Shown here piece by piece: positions 13,855-19,082 of a DNA stretch of 19,082 nt; within the stretch, counting starts at the first letter, position 1; the number at the start of each line of letters is the position of its first letter. The notes below the pieces were generated by a model. It was given only the letters and a program-made list of their open reading frames with translations, was not told where the DNA came from and did not search any database. A program made the position numbers and the translations under genes. The stretch is from JALOAD01 sp023228995 [NCBI: Candidatus Muiribacterium halophilum] (GTDB lineage Bacteria > Muiribacteriota > Muiribacteriia > Muiribacteriales): positions 1 through 19,082 of the forward strand of contig JALOAD010000062.1 in assembly GCA_023228995.1 (NCBI GenBank), given 5' to 3'.

Positions 13855-14391
13855 TCAATTTATTAAATTTAACACATATTCTACTATTTTATCATAACCA
13901 TCTACATTTCCATCTACTTCTATATAATGATTATGAACTTTATTTTCTAAAAAATCTCTCAATTTATAATCAATTTCATTTGCTTCTTCTTCAGTTTGGT
14001 GTCTGCCATTATGATTATATTTTTTTATACGCTTTATAAAAAAATTGTGATTCACCCATTTATATTGATCAAACTCTTCTATCAAAGCATCTACTAGTTT
14101 TACTTTTTCTGGTGAATATATAGCTCCCAATACAAAAGGAGAGTCAGTAATTATTATATCTACCTTACCATAACAACGAGTAATCTTAAACATCTGTTTA
14201 CCACTAACATACATTTGACATTTGAATACCTCTTTATTATTTTCCCATACTTTATCCTTTGCAAATTCAGATACATATTCAGCATCTACTCCAGCTAATT
14301 TAAGCTTAGCAAATATATAAGCAGCACCAGTGGATTTACCAGAACCAGGTCCACCAAATAGATTAATTATTTTAGTTTGTTTTTCTTGCAT
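13855..14391 (-). CDS. P-loop NTPase / nucleoside-kinase-like protein, 178 residues
   Basis: A Walker A motif GGPGSGKST is at residues 13-21, preceded by the strand KIINLF. A Walker B-like VDIIITDSPF follows at 77-86, as in nucleoside and nucleotide kinases where the acidic residue precedes SP. The VSEFAKDKVWE segment at 40-50 is a recurrent element I recall from phage P-loop proteins of this size, often annotated as ATPase or AAA family. A basic lid-like region (RIKKYNHNGRHQTEEEANEI) lies at about 120-139. It would bind ATP and probably phosphorylate or sense a small molecule; the substrate cannot be read from sequence. It lies 7 nt downstream of the lipoprotein gene. Confidence 0.85.
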   Translation of the reverse strand: MQEKQTKIINLFGGPGSGKSTGAAYIFAKLKLAGVDAEYVSEFAKDKVWENNKEVFKCQMYVSGKQMFKITRCYGKVDIIITDSPFVLGAIYSPEKVKLVDALIEEFDQYKWVNHNFFIKRIKKYNHNGRHQTEEEANEIDYKLRDFLENKVHNHYIEVDGNVDGYDKIVEYVLNLIN

Positions 14392-14398
14392 AATAAAA

Positions 14399-14683
14399 TT
14401 AATCTAAAGGTTGGATCTCTGTACCACCATTAATATTAGATACTACAAAATATCTTTTAGATGTTTTTGTATCTTGCATAATAACATAATAAGAAGAAGC
14501 TCCAGTTGTTGGAACTCTACTGCTCTCTAAACATTTCATCACCTTTGATGTGGTAACTTTTTGTTGGACCTTAGTATCATGTGATATTTTACTATTAGCA
14601 TTATCTATACAACTTATTAATATAATGTTTATCAACATTGTGATGACAATAATTCCAAATGCTTTAATTAATTTTCTTTTCAT
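14399..14683 (-). CDS. small lipoprotein, 94 residues
   Basis: A basic N-terminus (MKRKLIK), a hydrophobic core at residues 8-21 and the lipobox LISC at 22-25 predict export and lipid attachment at Cys25, leaving a mature part of about 70 residues. The mature part has a serine/threonine/lysine-rich linker and a C-terminal segment with tyrosines (ASSYYVIMQDTKTSKRYFVV) that looks beta-rich. Phage lipoproteins of this size are often superinfection-exclusion factors, but the sequence does not show which. It is the first gene after the promoter-like site at 14813-14820. Confidence 0.75.
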   Translation of the reverse strand: MKRKLIKAFGIIVITMLINIILISCIDNANSKISHDTKVQQKVTTSKVMKCLESSRVPTTGASSYYVIMQDTKTSKRYFVVSNINGGTEIQPLD

Positions 14684-14971
14684 TTTATATTTTATTAAAT
14701 TATTTTTACTTTATTTCTCCACTAATTATGATATTAGTATTAGAACAATTATCATTTTAATTATAATATTCATATCCTTAGTAATGAATTTCCATATTGT
14801 TTAATTACAATGCAAAAGTAATAATATTATTTGATATAAAAAAATAAATAATGTTAATTATATGTTAAATAAACAAAGTGAACACATAATCACTATAATA
14901 ATTATATTAATATAATTAAATTATAATTTTTCAAATACTCTATCTATTTTTGAGTTTTTCTAACTAAATAA
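14684..14971 (-). other. intergenic region upstream of the lipoprotein operon
   Basis: The 288 nt hold a -7-like element (14813-14820), a possible 15-residue hydrophobic leader ORF (MNIIIKMIIVLILIS, 14726-14773) with AAGGA ahead of it, and a perfect 20-nt palindrome TAATTATATTAATATAATTA at 14899-14918. The palindrome could be an operator or merely AT-rich chance. It lies at the downstream end of the tandem gene array. No other gene is visible. Confidence 0.4.
14813..14820 (-). promoter_or_regulatory. Bacteroidetes -7 element for the lipoprotein operon
   Basis: TACTTTTG on the minus strand matches TAnnTTTG and is followed by CAT, as in many Bacteroidetes promoters. No clear TTTG lies about 19 nt upstream, so the -33 half is weak. 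It is positioned to transcribe the lipoprotein, P-loop and membrane protein genes down to about 12,225. Confidence 0.5.
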
Positions 14972-15085
14972 TCAACCAACATAAATTCTATCTTCCACAA
15001 CTAATAATAAACTTCTAATATTGGATATATTACATGTTTTTATATAATTATTATCTTTTAGAAATTCAATAAAATAATCCATCAT
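14972..15085 (-). pseudogene. truncated fifth unit of the tandem gene array, 37 codons
   Basis: The ORF starts at ATG 15085, overlapping the stop of the previous unit as in the other junctions, and exactly 281 nt after the preceding unit start. It reads MMDYFIEFLKDNNYIKTCNI, then a region resembling DLLSIHDELYLV (SLLLVVEDRIYVG), and ends in TGA. The aromatic C-terminal half of the family is missing. It keeps only the N-terminal helix, so it is either a decayed copy or a reduced form of the protein. Confidence 0.65.
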
Positions 15086-15366
15086 AAAATTTCTTTTAAT
15101 ATTTTATTTCTTTTATATTGCTTATAATAATTTTCTTTTTGTAGTAACCATTTATCATCTATTATACTCCAAAAATCATAACCATTATTTGTTTTATACC
15201 ACACAAATGAATGAACTAAATAAAGTTCATCATGTATTGATAATAAATCTTTTATAATATTTGAACTATAATTTTGTTCTTTATAAGCTTTCATATAATC
15301 ATTATAAATACTATTATCCTTTATAAATTGAATAAACATATCAACTTTTACATTATTATCTAACAT
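15082..15366 (-). CDS. tandem array protein, unit 4 (94 residues)
   Basis: The protein starts MLDNNVKVDMFIQFIKDNSI and contains SIHDELYLVHSFVW and NNGYDFWSIIDDKWLLQKEN before a basic tail (YYKQYKRNKILKEIL). The family layout is an N-terminal helical half, an aromatic F-W...T-NGY-FW-I-KW core and a lysine-rich end. I do not recognise the family by name, although FW...G--FW---D-KW elements occur in phage small proteins. Its ATG overlaps the end of unit 3 by 7 nt because the usual TGA there is TGT, and its own stop overlaps unit 5. Confidence 0.8.
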   Translation of the reverse strand: MLDNNVKVDMFIQFIKDNSIYNDYMKAYKEQNYSSNIIKDLLSIHDELYLVHSFVWYKTNNGYDFWSIIDDKWLLQKENYYKQYKRNKILKEIL

Positions 15367-15647
15367 AAAATTTTATTTAATATTTTATTTCTTTTATATT
15401 GCTTATAATAATTTTCTTTTTGTAGTAACCATTTATTATTTATTATACTCCAAAAATAATAACCATTATTTGTTTTATGCCACACAAATGGATAAATTAA
15501 ATAAAGTTCATCATGTATTGATAATAATTTTTTTATAATATTTGATTTATATTTTTGTTCTTTATAAGCTTTCATAAAATCATCATAAATACTATTATCC
15601 TTTAGAAATTTGATAAACATATCAACTTTTACATTATTATCCATCAT
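15360..15647 (-). CDS. tandem array protein, unit 3 (95 residues)
   Basis: The protein starts MMDNNVKVDMFIKFLKDNSI, keeps the FVWHKTNNGYYFWSIINNKW core and ends YYKQYKRNKILNKILC. It is one residue longer than its sisters because the stop normally formed inside the next ATG (ATGA) is changed to ATGT, and the frame ends at the following TAG, 3 nt later. It is most similar to units 2 and 4. Coupled translation is expected from the 4-nt overlap with unit 2. Confidence 0.8.
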   Translation of the reverse strand: MMDNNVKVDMFIKFLKDNSIYDDFMKAYKEQKYKSNIIKKLLSIHDELYLIYPFVWHKTNNGYYFWSIINNKWLLQKENYYKQYKRNKILNKILC

Positions 15648-15928
15648 ATGATTTCTTTTAATATTTCATTTCTTTTATATTGCTTATAATAATTTTCTTT
15701 TTGTAGTAACCATTTATTATTTATTATACTCCAAAAATCATAACCATTATTTGTTTTACCCCATGAAAATAGATGAATTAAATAAACTCCATCGTGTGTT
15801 GATAATAAATCTTCTATAATATTTGATCTATAATTTTGTTCTTTATATGCTTTCATATAATTATCATAAATACTATTATCCTTTAGAAATTGGATAAACA
15901 TATTAACTTTTACATTATTATCTATCAT
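15644..15928 (-). CDS. tandem array protein, unit 2 (94 residues)
   Basis: The protein starts MIDNNVKVNMFIQFLKDNSI, contains the variable stretch STHDGVYLIHLFSWGKTNNG and then YDFWSIINNKWLLQKENYYK. Differences from units 3 and 4 cluster just before the FSW motif (VYLIHLF versus LYLIYPF and LYLVHSF), while flanking sequence is nearly constant. The pattern hints at variation concentrated in one surface. It overlaps both neighbours by 4 nt. Confidence 0.8.
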   Translation of the reverse strand: MIDNNVKVNMFIQFLKDNSIYDNYMKAYKEQNYRSNIIEDLLSTHDGVYLIHLFSWGKTNNGYDFWSIINNKWLLQKENYYKQYKRNEILKEII

Positions 15929-16209
15929 AATATTTTATTTAATAATTCATTTCTTCTATTTTGTATATAATTATCTTTTAGTAACATCCATTCATCATCA
16001 ATTTTACGCCAAAATGTAAAACCTTTTCTTGTGGAAACCCATGTAAAACTATCTGATAAATACATACTCTCATATGTAGATGATAAAAATTCCATAACAT
16101 TTAATGTGTTTCTTTCATTTGCTTTATATTCCATAATATACTCTTCATAGATATTATTATCTTTCAGAAATAGAATAAATATATTTACTTTTATATTATT
16201 ATTGATCAT
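15925..16209 (-). CDS. tandem array protein, unit 1 (94 residues, most diverged)
   Basis: The protein starts MINNNIKVNIFILFLKDNNI and has ESMYLSDSFTWVSTRKGFTF followed by WRKIDDEWMLLKDNY, so it shares the helical half and the FTW...GF-FW-I-W core with the other units. The middle (KANERNTLNVMEFLSSTYES) is clearly different. As the first unit it would be translated from the 5' end of the message, and the others would follow by coupling. No promoter of the TTTG/TAnnTTTG type is seen in the 187 nt upstream. Confidence 0.75.
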   Translation of the reverse strand: MINNNIKVNIFILFLKDNNIYEEYIMEYKANERNTLNVMEFLSSTYESMYLSDSFTWVSTRKGFTFWRKIDDEWMLLKDNYIQNRRNELLNKIL

Positions 16210-16229
16210 ATAATTTTATTTTTTCCATT

Positions 16230-16313
16230 TTATTTATATAATACTTTTTCTATTTCTAATTCCTCTGCTCCATAACATATAGTAGATATAAAATCTGGTG
16301 AATTTGAATAGAA
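16230..16313 (-). pseudogene. possible C-terminal remnant in the 187-nt gap upstream of the array
   Basis: An open frame without a start reads FYSNSPDFISTICYGAEELE, then IEKVLYK and TAA, and looks more like protein than the surrounding AT-rich spacer. It overlaps a 30-codon ORF in another frame (MKILILFKFT...). It is probably the end of a lost phage gene. The rest of the 16210-16396 gap holds nothing I can identify. Confidence 0.25.
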
Positions 16314-16396
16314 TTAGTATTTTCATTAACTAAAATCTTATATATTGTATACTACTATTTTTCACATATTAAGTTATTTTTATGTTTAATAATACA

Positions 16397-16777
16397 TTAT
16401 ATAATTAATCCTTCAACATTTAATTCTTTTCCTATTAATATAAAATATAAGTTTTGAAGTTTATGTAGAGAATTAATTTCAATAGTAAAACCATTTAATT
16501 TACAATACCATTTGTGTTCATAGATAAATATATCAAAATAATGATTACTATTAGGTATATTAATAGAAAATATATTATCTTTTTTAATGAAATTTAATTT
16601 TAATAAAATTTCCTCATCTAATATTAAAGGATTAAATGTCTCCTTTTCAATCCAAGTAATTTCATCACCTATTTTTACTTGAATCCCTTCATTATCAATT
16701 TCAATTACTTTTGAAATTGTATTATCTTCTGTAAAAATTATTACATTACCAATTCTTAATTCACGTGTATTTATCAT
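16397..16777 (-). CDS. conserved phage-type protein (ELRIGN family), 126 residues
   Basis: The protein starts MINTRELRIGNVIIFTEDNT, has a beta-rich first half with FNPLILDEEILLKLNFIKKD in the middle, then a short beta region and a C-terminus LHKLQNLYFILIGKELNVEG. The order ELRIGN..., P-I-L--E-LLK-GF, LQNLYF-L-G-EL is highly characteristic of a small protein I recall from many Bacteroidetes phages and prophages. Its function is unassigned. Length and both termini fit the family, so the start is well supported. It is 11 nt downstream of the MELIDQ gene. Confidence 0.8.
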   Translation of the reverse strand: MINTRELRIGNVIIFTEDNTISKVIEIDNEGIQVKIGDEITWIEKETFNPLILDEEILLKLNFIKKDNIFSINIPNSNHYFDIFIYEHKWYCKLNGFTIEINSLHKLQNLYFILIGKELNVEGLII

Positions 16778-16788
16778 ATTAATTTATA

Positions 16789-17169
16789 TTAAAAGTAAGT
16801 AATAATAAATATTAGTGTTTCATATAATGTATCAATTAATTTATCTTCTGTAAAAAATACATAATAATTTGATTCGTTGGAATAATATACTTCTTTATTA
16901 TTTAACAGTAAAGTGTATATACCATTATGATATTTTGTATTAATATTTAATTCATTTGGTAATATATCTATTATATCACCTATAGATAAAGTAGGAATAC
17001 ATTCTATTTCTTTTTTATCATATAATTCCTTATTGAAAATTGTCAAACCCATCTTATCATTGTCAGGATGTTTAATCCAACACATGCTTGATTTATCAAC
17101 TATATCAAAACCTAATTTATAAAGTTCTGATAATTGTGATAAACTTAATACTTGATCTATTAATTCCAT
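16789..17169 (-). CDS. conserved phage-type protein of the MEIKEQ/MELENQ family, 126 residues
   Basis: The protein starts MELIDQVLSLSQLSELYKLG, followed by FDIVDKSSMCWIKHP, the central IPTLSIGDIIDILPNEL and a C-terminus KLIDTLYETLIFIITYF. It is a diverged paralogue of the proteins at 7526-7915 and 8231-8584. Here the middle contains the SMCWI element, which looks closer to the family form I remember. It is the first gene behind the perfect promoter at 17216-17246 and probably leads a unit that includes the ELRIGN gene and perhaps the tandem array. It does not carry the A-E repeat. Confidence 0.8.
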   Translation of the reverse strand: MELIDQVLSLSQLSELYKLGFDIVDKSSMCWIKHPDNDKMGLTIFNKELYDKKEIECIPTLSIGDIIDILPNELNINTKYHNGIYTLLLNNKEVYYSNESNYYVFFTEDKLIDTLYETLIFIITYF

Positions 17170-17215
17170 ATTTTATTGTTTTATTGTTTTATTGAATAAA
17201 ACTTCATTCAATTTG

Positions 17216-17246
17216 CAAAGATATAATTAAAATTTTAATTATCCAA
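17216..17246 (-). promoter_or_regulatory. Bacteroidetes-type promoter for the leftward genes
   Basis: On the minus strand TTGG (17243-17246) is followed after 19 nt by TATCTTTG (17216-17223), then CAAAT. This matches the -33 and -7 elements with standard spacing. The first gene downstream starts at 17169. Confidence 0.8.
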
Positions 17247-17311
17247 CTAAAATGGAAAAAATGATTAAAACATTAATATTTACAGAAATTAAAATAGAAA
17301 GAAAATAAAAA

Positions 17312-17403
17312 GATTAGATAGTGGATTAGAAGATACTCAGATATAATAAGAATTAAATAATGGATTAAAAACAGATTAGATAGAGAATTAGAAATAGATT
17401 AAA
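17312..17403 (+). repeat. cluster of GATTAGA-like direct repeats
   Basis: Six related heptamers to octamers lie at 17312 (GATTAGA), 17323 (GGATTAGA), 17362 (GGATTAAA), 17374 (GATTAGA), 17385 (GAATTAGA) and 17396 (AGATTAAA), with AGATTAGATAG occurring twice. Spacing is 11-12 nt in four of five intervals, about one helical turn, which favours binding of a protein along one face. Low complexity is the alternative. Confidence 0.45.
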
Positions 17404-17526
17404 GTTAAAATAAATATAGTACAAATTTTTATTATATTTATACATTATTTAATAATTTTAACTTTTCTATCAAGTCTTAATTAAGAACATATTTAATTAC
17501 TTTATATGATAACTTTTCTTCAAAAT

Positions 17527-17557
17527 TTTGGTAATTAAATAAAATGTTGTATTTTTG
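17527..17557 (+). promoter_or_regulatory. Bacteroidetes-type promoter for the rightward genes
   Basis: TTTG at 17527-17530 is followed after 19 nt by TATTTTTG at 17550-17557, then CAAAAA. This is a full match to the host consensus. The downstream gene starts at 17645, giving a leader of about 80 nt. Confidence 0.8.
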
Positions 17558-17644
17558 CAAAAATTAGAATAGAAAATGGACATAATAAAATATCAGAATT
17601 ATTATGTGAAACTTATATATAAATAAACTAAAAAAGAAAAGAAG

Positions 17645-18172
17645 ATGGCTTATAGAACATATTTAGGTAAAGTATCTAAGAAAGATTATGATAAATATCA
17701 TAATATGACCTTTGAAGAATTAAAAAAATCAATAGGGAGAAAATATGAAGATGGTAGTGTTTCTATTTTTTGGGATTGTTTAGATTCTTTTGAAAAAATA
17801 TCAGAAATCATCATTAATAATGAAAGAGAAATTTTAAGTAATCATACAGAGGATTTCTTTATAAACTATAAAGATAGTGATACAACATTTAAGGTAACAG
17901 ATAATAAATTGTTTTTAGAGGCACTTATACAAGATAATAAAAATACTATATTGAGTTGGTTTGATAAAATTAATAATGAAAAGAATAATGATAACTTTGA
18001 TAACTTGATATATAATTTTAATAGTAACTATCTTGAAATATCAAATGAAATTTCAAAGTCTAAATACTTATTAATGGATGTCTCTAATAGAGAGTATACA
18101 CATTTCAATTATATCTACCTATTAAAAACATTTGATTTTGAAAATGAAATGTTAGTTTATATAGGATATTAA
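17645..18172 (+). CDS. hypothetical protein, 175 residues
   Basis: I do not recognise the family by name. The protein starts MAYRTYLGKVSKKDYDKYHN and is hydrophilic, with an N-terminal region resembling small phage proteins that begin MAYR/MAYH and contain K-YE-G---IF-D, a long helical asparagine- and lysine-rich middle, and a C-terminal beta region (FNYIYLLKTFDFENEMLVYI). No signal peptide or membrane helix is seen, so it is cytosolic. The purine-rich AAGAAAAGAAG directly before the ATG supports the start. It is the first rightward gene, behind a perfect promoter, and is followed by an inverted repeat at 18247-18265. Confidence 0.75.
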   Translation: MAYRTYLGKVSKKDYDKYHNMTFEELKKSIGRKYEDGSVSIFWDCLDSFEKISEIIINNEREILSNHTEDFFINYKDSDTTFKVTDNKLFLEALIQDNKNTILSWFDKINNEKNNDNFDNLIYNFNSNYLEISNEISKSKYLLMDVSNREYTHFNYIYLLKTFDFENEMLVYIGY

Positions 18173-18246
18173 CAATTACAAAATAAAAGAGATGAAAGTA
18201 AAATAATTAATTGAACAATTACAAGAATTTAATCTATGAGCAGAAG

Positions 18247-18265
18247 TTGTTACTTGAAGTAACAA
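18247..18265 (+). terminator. inverted repeat with downstream T-rich tract (terminator or operator)
   Basis: TTGTTACTTGAAGTAACAA is a 9-bp palindrome around a single G. It can form a 7-bp stem with a 5-nt loop. A T-rich stretch begins about 16 nt later (18281 onward), too far for a textbook intrinsic terminator. It lies between the 175-residue gene and the next promoter, so either a terminator or a binding site for a dimeric regulator would fit. Confidence 0.4.
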
Positions 18266-18315
18266 TTATGTGTTAAGATATTCTTTTTTTCTTTTTCTAT
18301 ATCGAGAAATAGTAT

Positions 18316-18323
18316 TAATTTTG
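18316..18323 (+). promoter_or_regulatory. -7 element upstream of the LRR gene
   Basis: TAATTTTG matches TAnnTTTG and is followed by CATTG. No TTTG is found at the expected -33 distance, where the sequence is a run of T and C. Initiation would place the start of the message about 25 nt upstream of the ATG at 18355. Confidence 0.45.
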
Positions 18324-18354
18324 CATTGTAATTAATTGATAAAACAATAATAAA

Positions 18355-19082
18355 ATGAAAAATCAAAAAGAAATAATAGATTTTTGCAAAAAAATATCTA
18401 TTACAGAAAATCAATTTTACGGAAATGAAGAAATTAAAGGAGATTTATATTTAAGTTCTTTAACTTCAATTCCAGTAGGTTTTAATCCTGCTGTATGTGG
18501 AAATTTATATTTAAACTCTTTAACCTCAATCATTGAAGAATTTAATCCTATAATAGGTGGTAGTTTATATTTAAGATCAGTAACATCTATACCTGAAGGC
18601 TTTAAGCCTACAATATGTGGTGGTTTATATCTAAACTCTTTGATCACCATACCTAAAGGATTTAATCCTACTGTTGGAGGAAGTTTAGATTTAAGCTCAG
18701 TAACTTCTATACATAAGGGTTTTAATCCAACAGTAGGGTGGAATTTAGAATTAAGCTCTTTGACCTTAATTCCTGAAGGATTTAATCCTACTGTTGGGGG
18801 ATGTTTAGATCTAAACTCTTTAACCTCTATACCTGAAGGTTTTAATCCAACTGTAGGATGGAATTTATATTTAAGCAATTTAACCACAATTCCAGAAGGA
18901 TTTAATCCTATTGTTGGTGGAGACTTATATTTAAGGTTTAATTCTAAACGTATAAATAACATACCAAAGGACTTTATATTTTCGTGGCAAAATGGTAAAT
19001 ATATTTTGGTTGATAATATCTTTTGTGAAGTAATTAGTAAAAAAGGAAATGTCTTTACTTGTAAAAAAATAAATAAGGACCA
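18355..19082 (+). CDS. leucine-rich-repeat-like protein with 20-residue repeats, 3' end outside the window
   Basis: The frame opens at ATG 18355 (MKNQKEIIDFCKKISITENQ) and remains open for 242 codons to the end of the window. Residues 30-200 consist of about nine repeats of 20 residues on the plan GFNPTVGG-L-L-SLTSIPE, giving the LxLxxLxxIP core of a short leucine-rich repeat. After the last repeat comes a different segment (NIPKDFIFSWQNGKYILVDN, then FCEVISKKGNVF), which looks like a small beta-rich C-terminal domain. No signal peptide is visible, so it is likely a cytoplasmic binding protein. The repeats are similar at DNA level and could expand or contract. An opposite-strand frame through the repeats (18417-18962) is also open, but it is an artefact of the periodic sequence. 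Confidence 0.85.
   Translation, partial: MKNQKEIIDFCKKISITENQFYGNEEIKGDLYLSSLTSIPVGFNPAVCGNLYLNSLTSIIEEFNPIIGGSLYLRSVTSIPEGFKPTICGGLYLNSLITIPKGFNPTVGGSLDLSSVTSIHKGFNPTVGWNLELSSLTLIPEGFNPTVGGCLDLNSLTSIPEGFNPTVGWNLYLSNLTTIPEGFNPIVGGDLYLRFNSKRINNIPKDFIFSWQNGKYILVDNIFCEVISKKGNVFTCKKINKD

Larger units (their letters stand above)
14972..16209 (-). repeat. tandem gene array, five units with 281-nt period
   Basis: Start codons lie at 16209, 15928, 15647, 15366 and 15085, each exactly 281 nt apart. Because 281 is not a multiple of three, every unit is in a different frame from the last, and each stop overlaps the next start by 4 or 7 nt. The unit length has been kept without net insertion or deletion in start-to-start distance. 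The middle three units are most alike and the first is most diverged. Confidence 0.9.
17170..17644. other. divergent intergenic control region
   Basis: These 475 nt separate the leftward genes from the rightward ones. They contain a consensus promoter for each direction (17216-17246 minus, 17527-17557 plus) and, between them, a purine-rich stretch with six GATTAGA-like repeats (17312-17403). No gene is visible. The repeats could be binding sites for a regulator or a replication protein. Confidence 0.6.

Noticed and set aside
14899-14918. 20-nt perfect palindrome as a terminator of the tandem array
   Set aside because: It consists only of A and T and has no T-run following on the minus strand, so pairing would be weak and chance occurrence is likely.
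18417-18962. 181-codon open frame on the minus strand made of regular PTVGLKPSGIEVKELK-like repeats
   Set aside because: It is the mirror of the plus-strand LRR repeats. The plus-strand frame has a proper start, a non-repetitive N-terminus and C-terminal segment and LRR chemistry, so the minus frame is an artefact of periodic DNA.

Overview
This is an AT-rich window (roughly three quarters A+T by eye). It most likely comes from a large phage, or a phage-derived mobile element, of a Bacteroidota host. Three promoters fit the Bacteroidetes consensus (TTTG or TTGG, a spacer of about 19-20 nt, then TAnnTTTG). The window is packed with 60-180-residue proteins that resemble accessory families I recall from Bacteroidetes phages. 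Genes overlap through ATGA junctions or sit 1-20 nt apart, and there are no tRNAs, rRNAs or housekeeping genes. TAA, TAG and TGA are all used as stops, so I see no recoding. No structural or replication gene is present, so phage identity is an inference. Everything from 1 to about 17,200 is on the minus strand; the last 1.5 kb is on the plus strand, diverging from an intergenic control region at 17,170-17,644.

Layout from left to right. (1) 1-4,403: a partial gene, a 23-codon coupling ORF, a 1,111-residue multidomain glycosyltransferase carrying an internal duplication, and an overlapping pair of duplicated BspA-type leucine-rich-repeat proteins. (2) 4,424-7,972: a cargo region with visibly higher G+C. 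An intact beta-class DNA methyltransferase, a DEDDh exonuclease, an unknown 109-residue protein, an HNH endonuclease and two broken methyltransferase genes are interleaved with five copies of one promoter/leader repeat. Two copies still carry the first codons of a resident gene family (MEIKEQ...), as if cargo genes had replaced the body of that gene behind a retained promoter. (3) 7,526-12,750: small conserved hypothetical proteins, including paralogues of the resident family. A 94-nt imperfect inverted repeat resembling an integron attC site lies against a higher-G+C gene at 10,719-11,009, and several gene remnants are present. (4) 12,758-14,683: a tight cluster with a DUF551-like protein, two membrane proteins, a P-loop kinase-like protein and a lipoprotein, probably driven from 14,813. 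(5) 14,972-16,209: five tandem copies of one small gene with an exact 281-nt start-to-start period. (6) 16,397-17,169: two conserved phage-type proteins led by a strong promoter. (7) 17,645-19,082: an unrecognised 175-residue protein and a 20-residue-period leucine-rich-repeat protein that runs off the window.

The overall picture is an accessory region built by gene swapping behind shared leaders, tandem gene amplification, and decay of DNA-modification genes next to an HNH endonuclease. The methyltransferases, exonuclease and endonuclease suggest roles in DNA protection or competition. The glycosyltransferase suggests modification of virion or host glycans. Most of the small proteins have no function I can assign.
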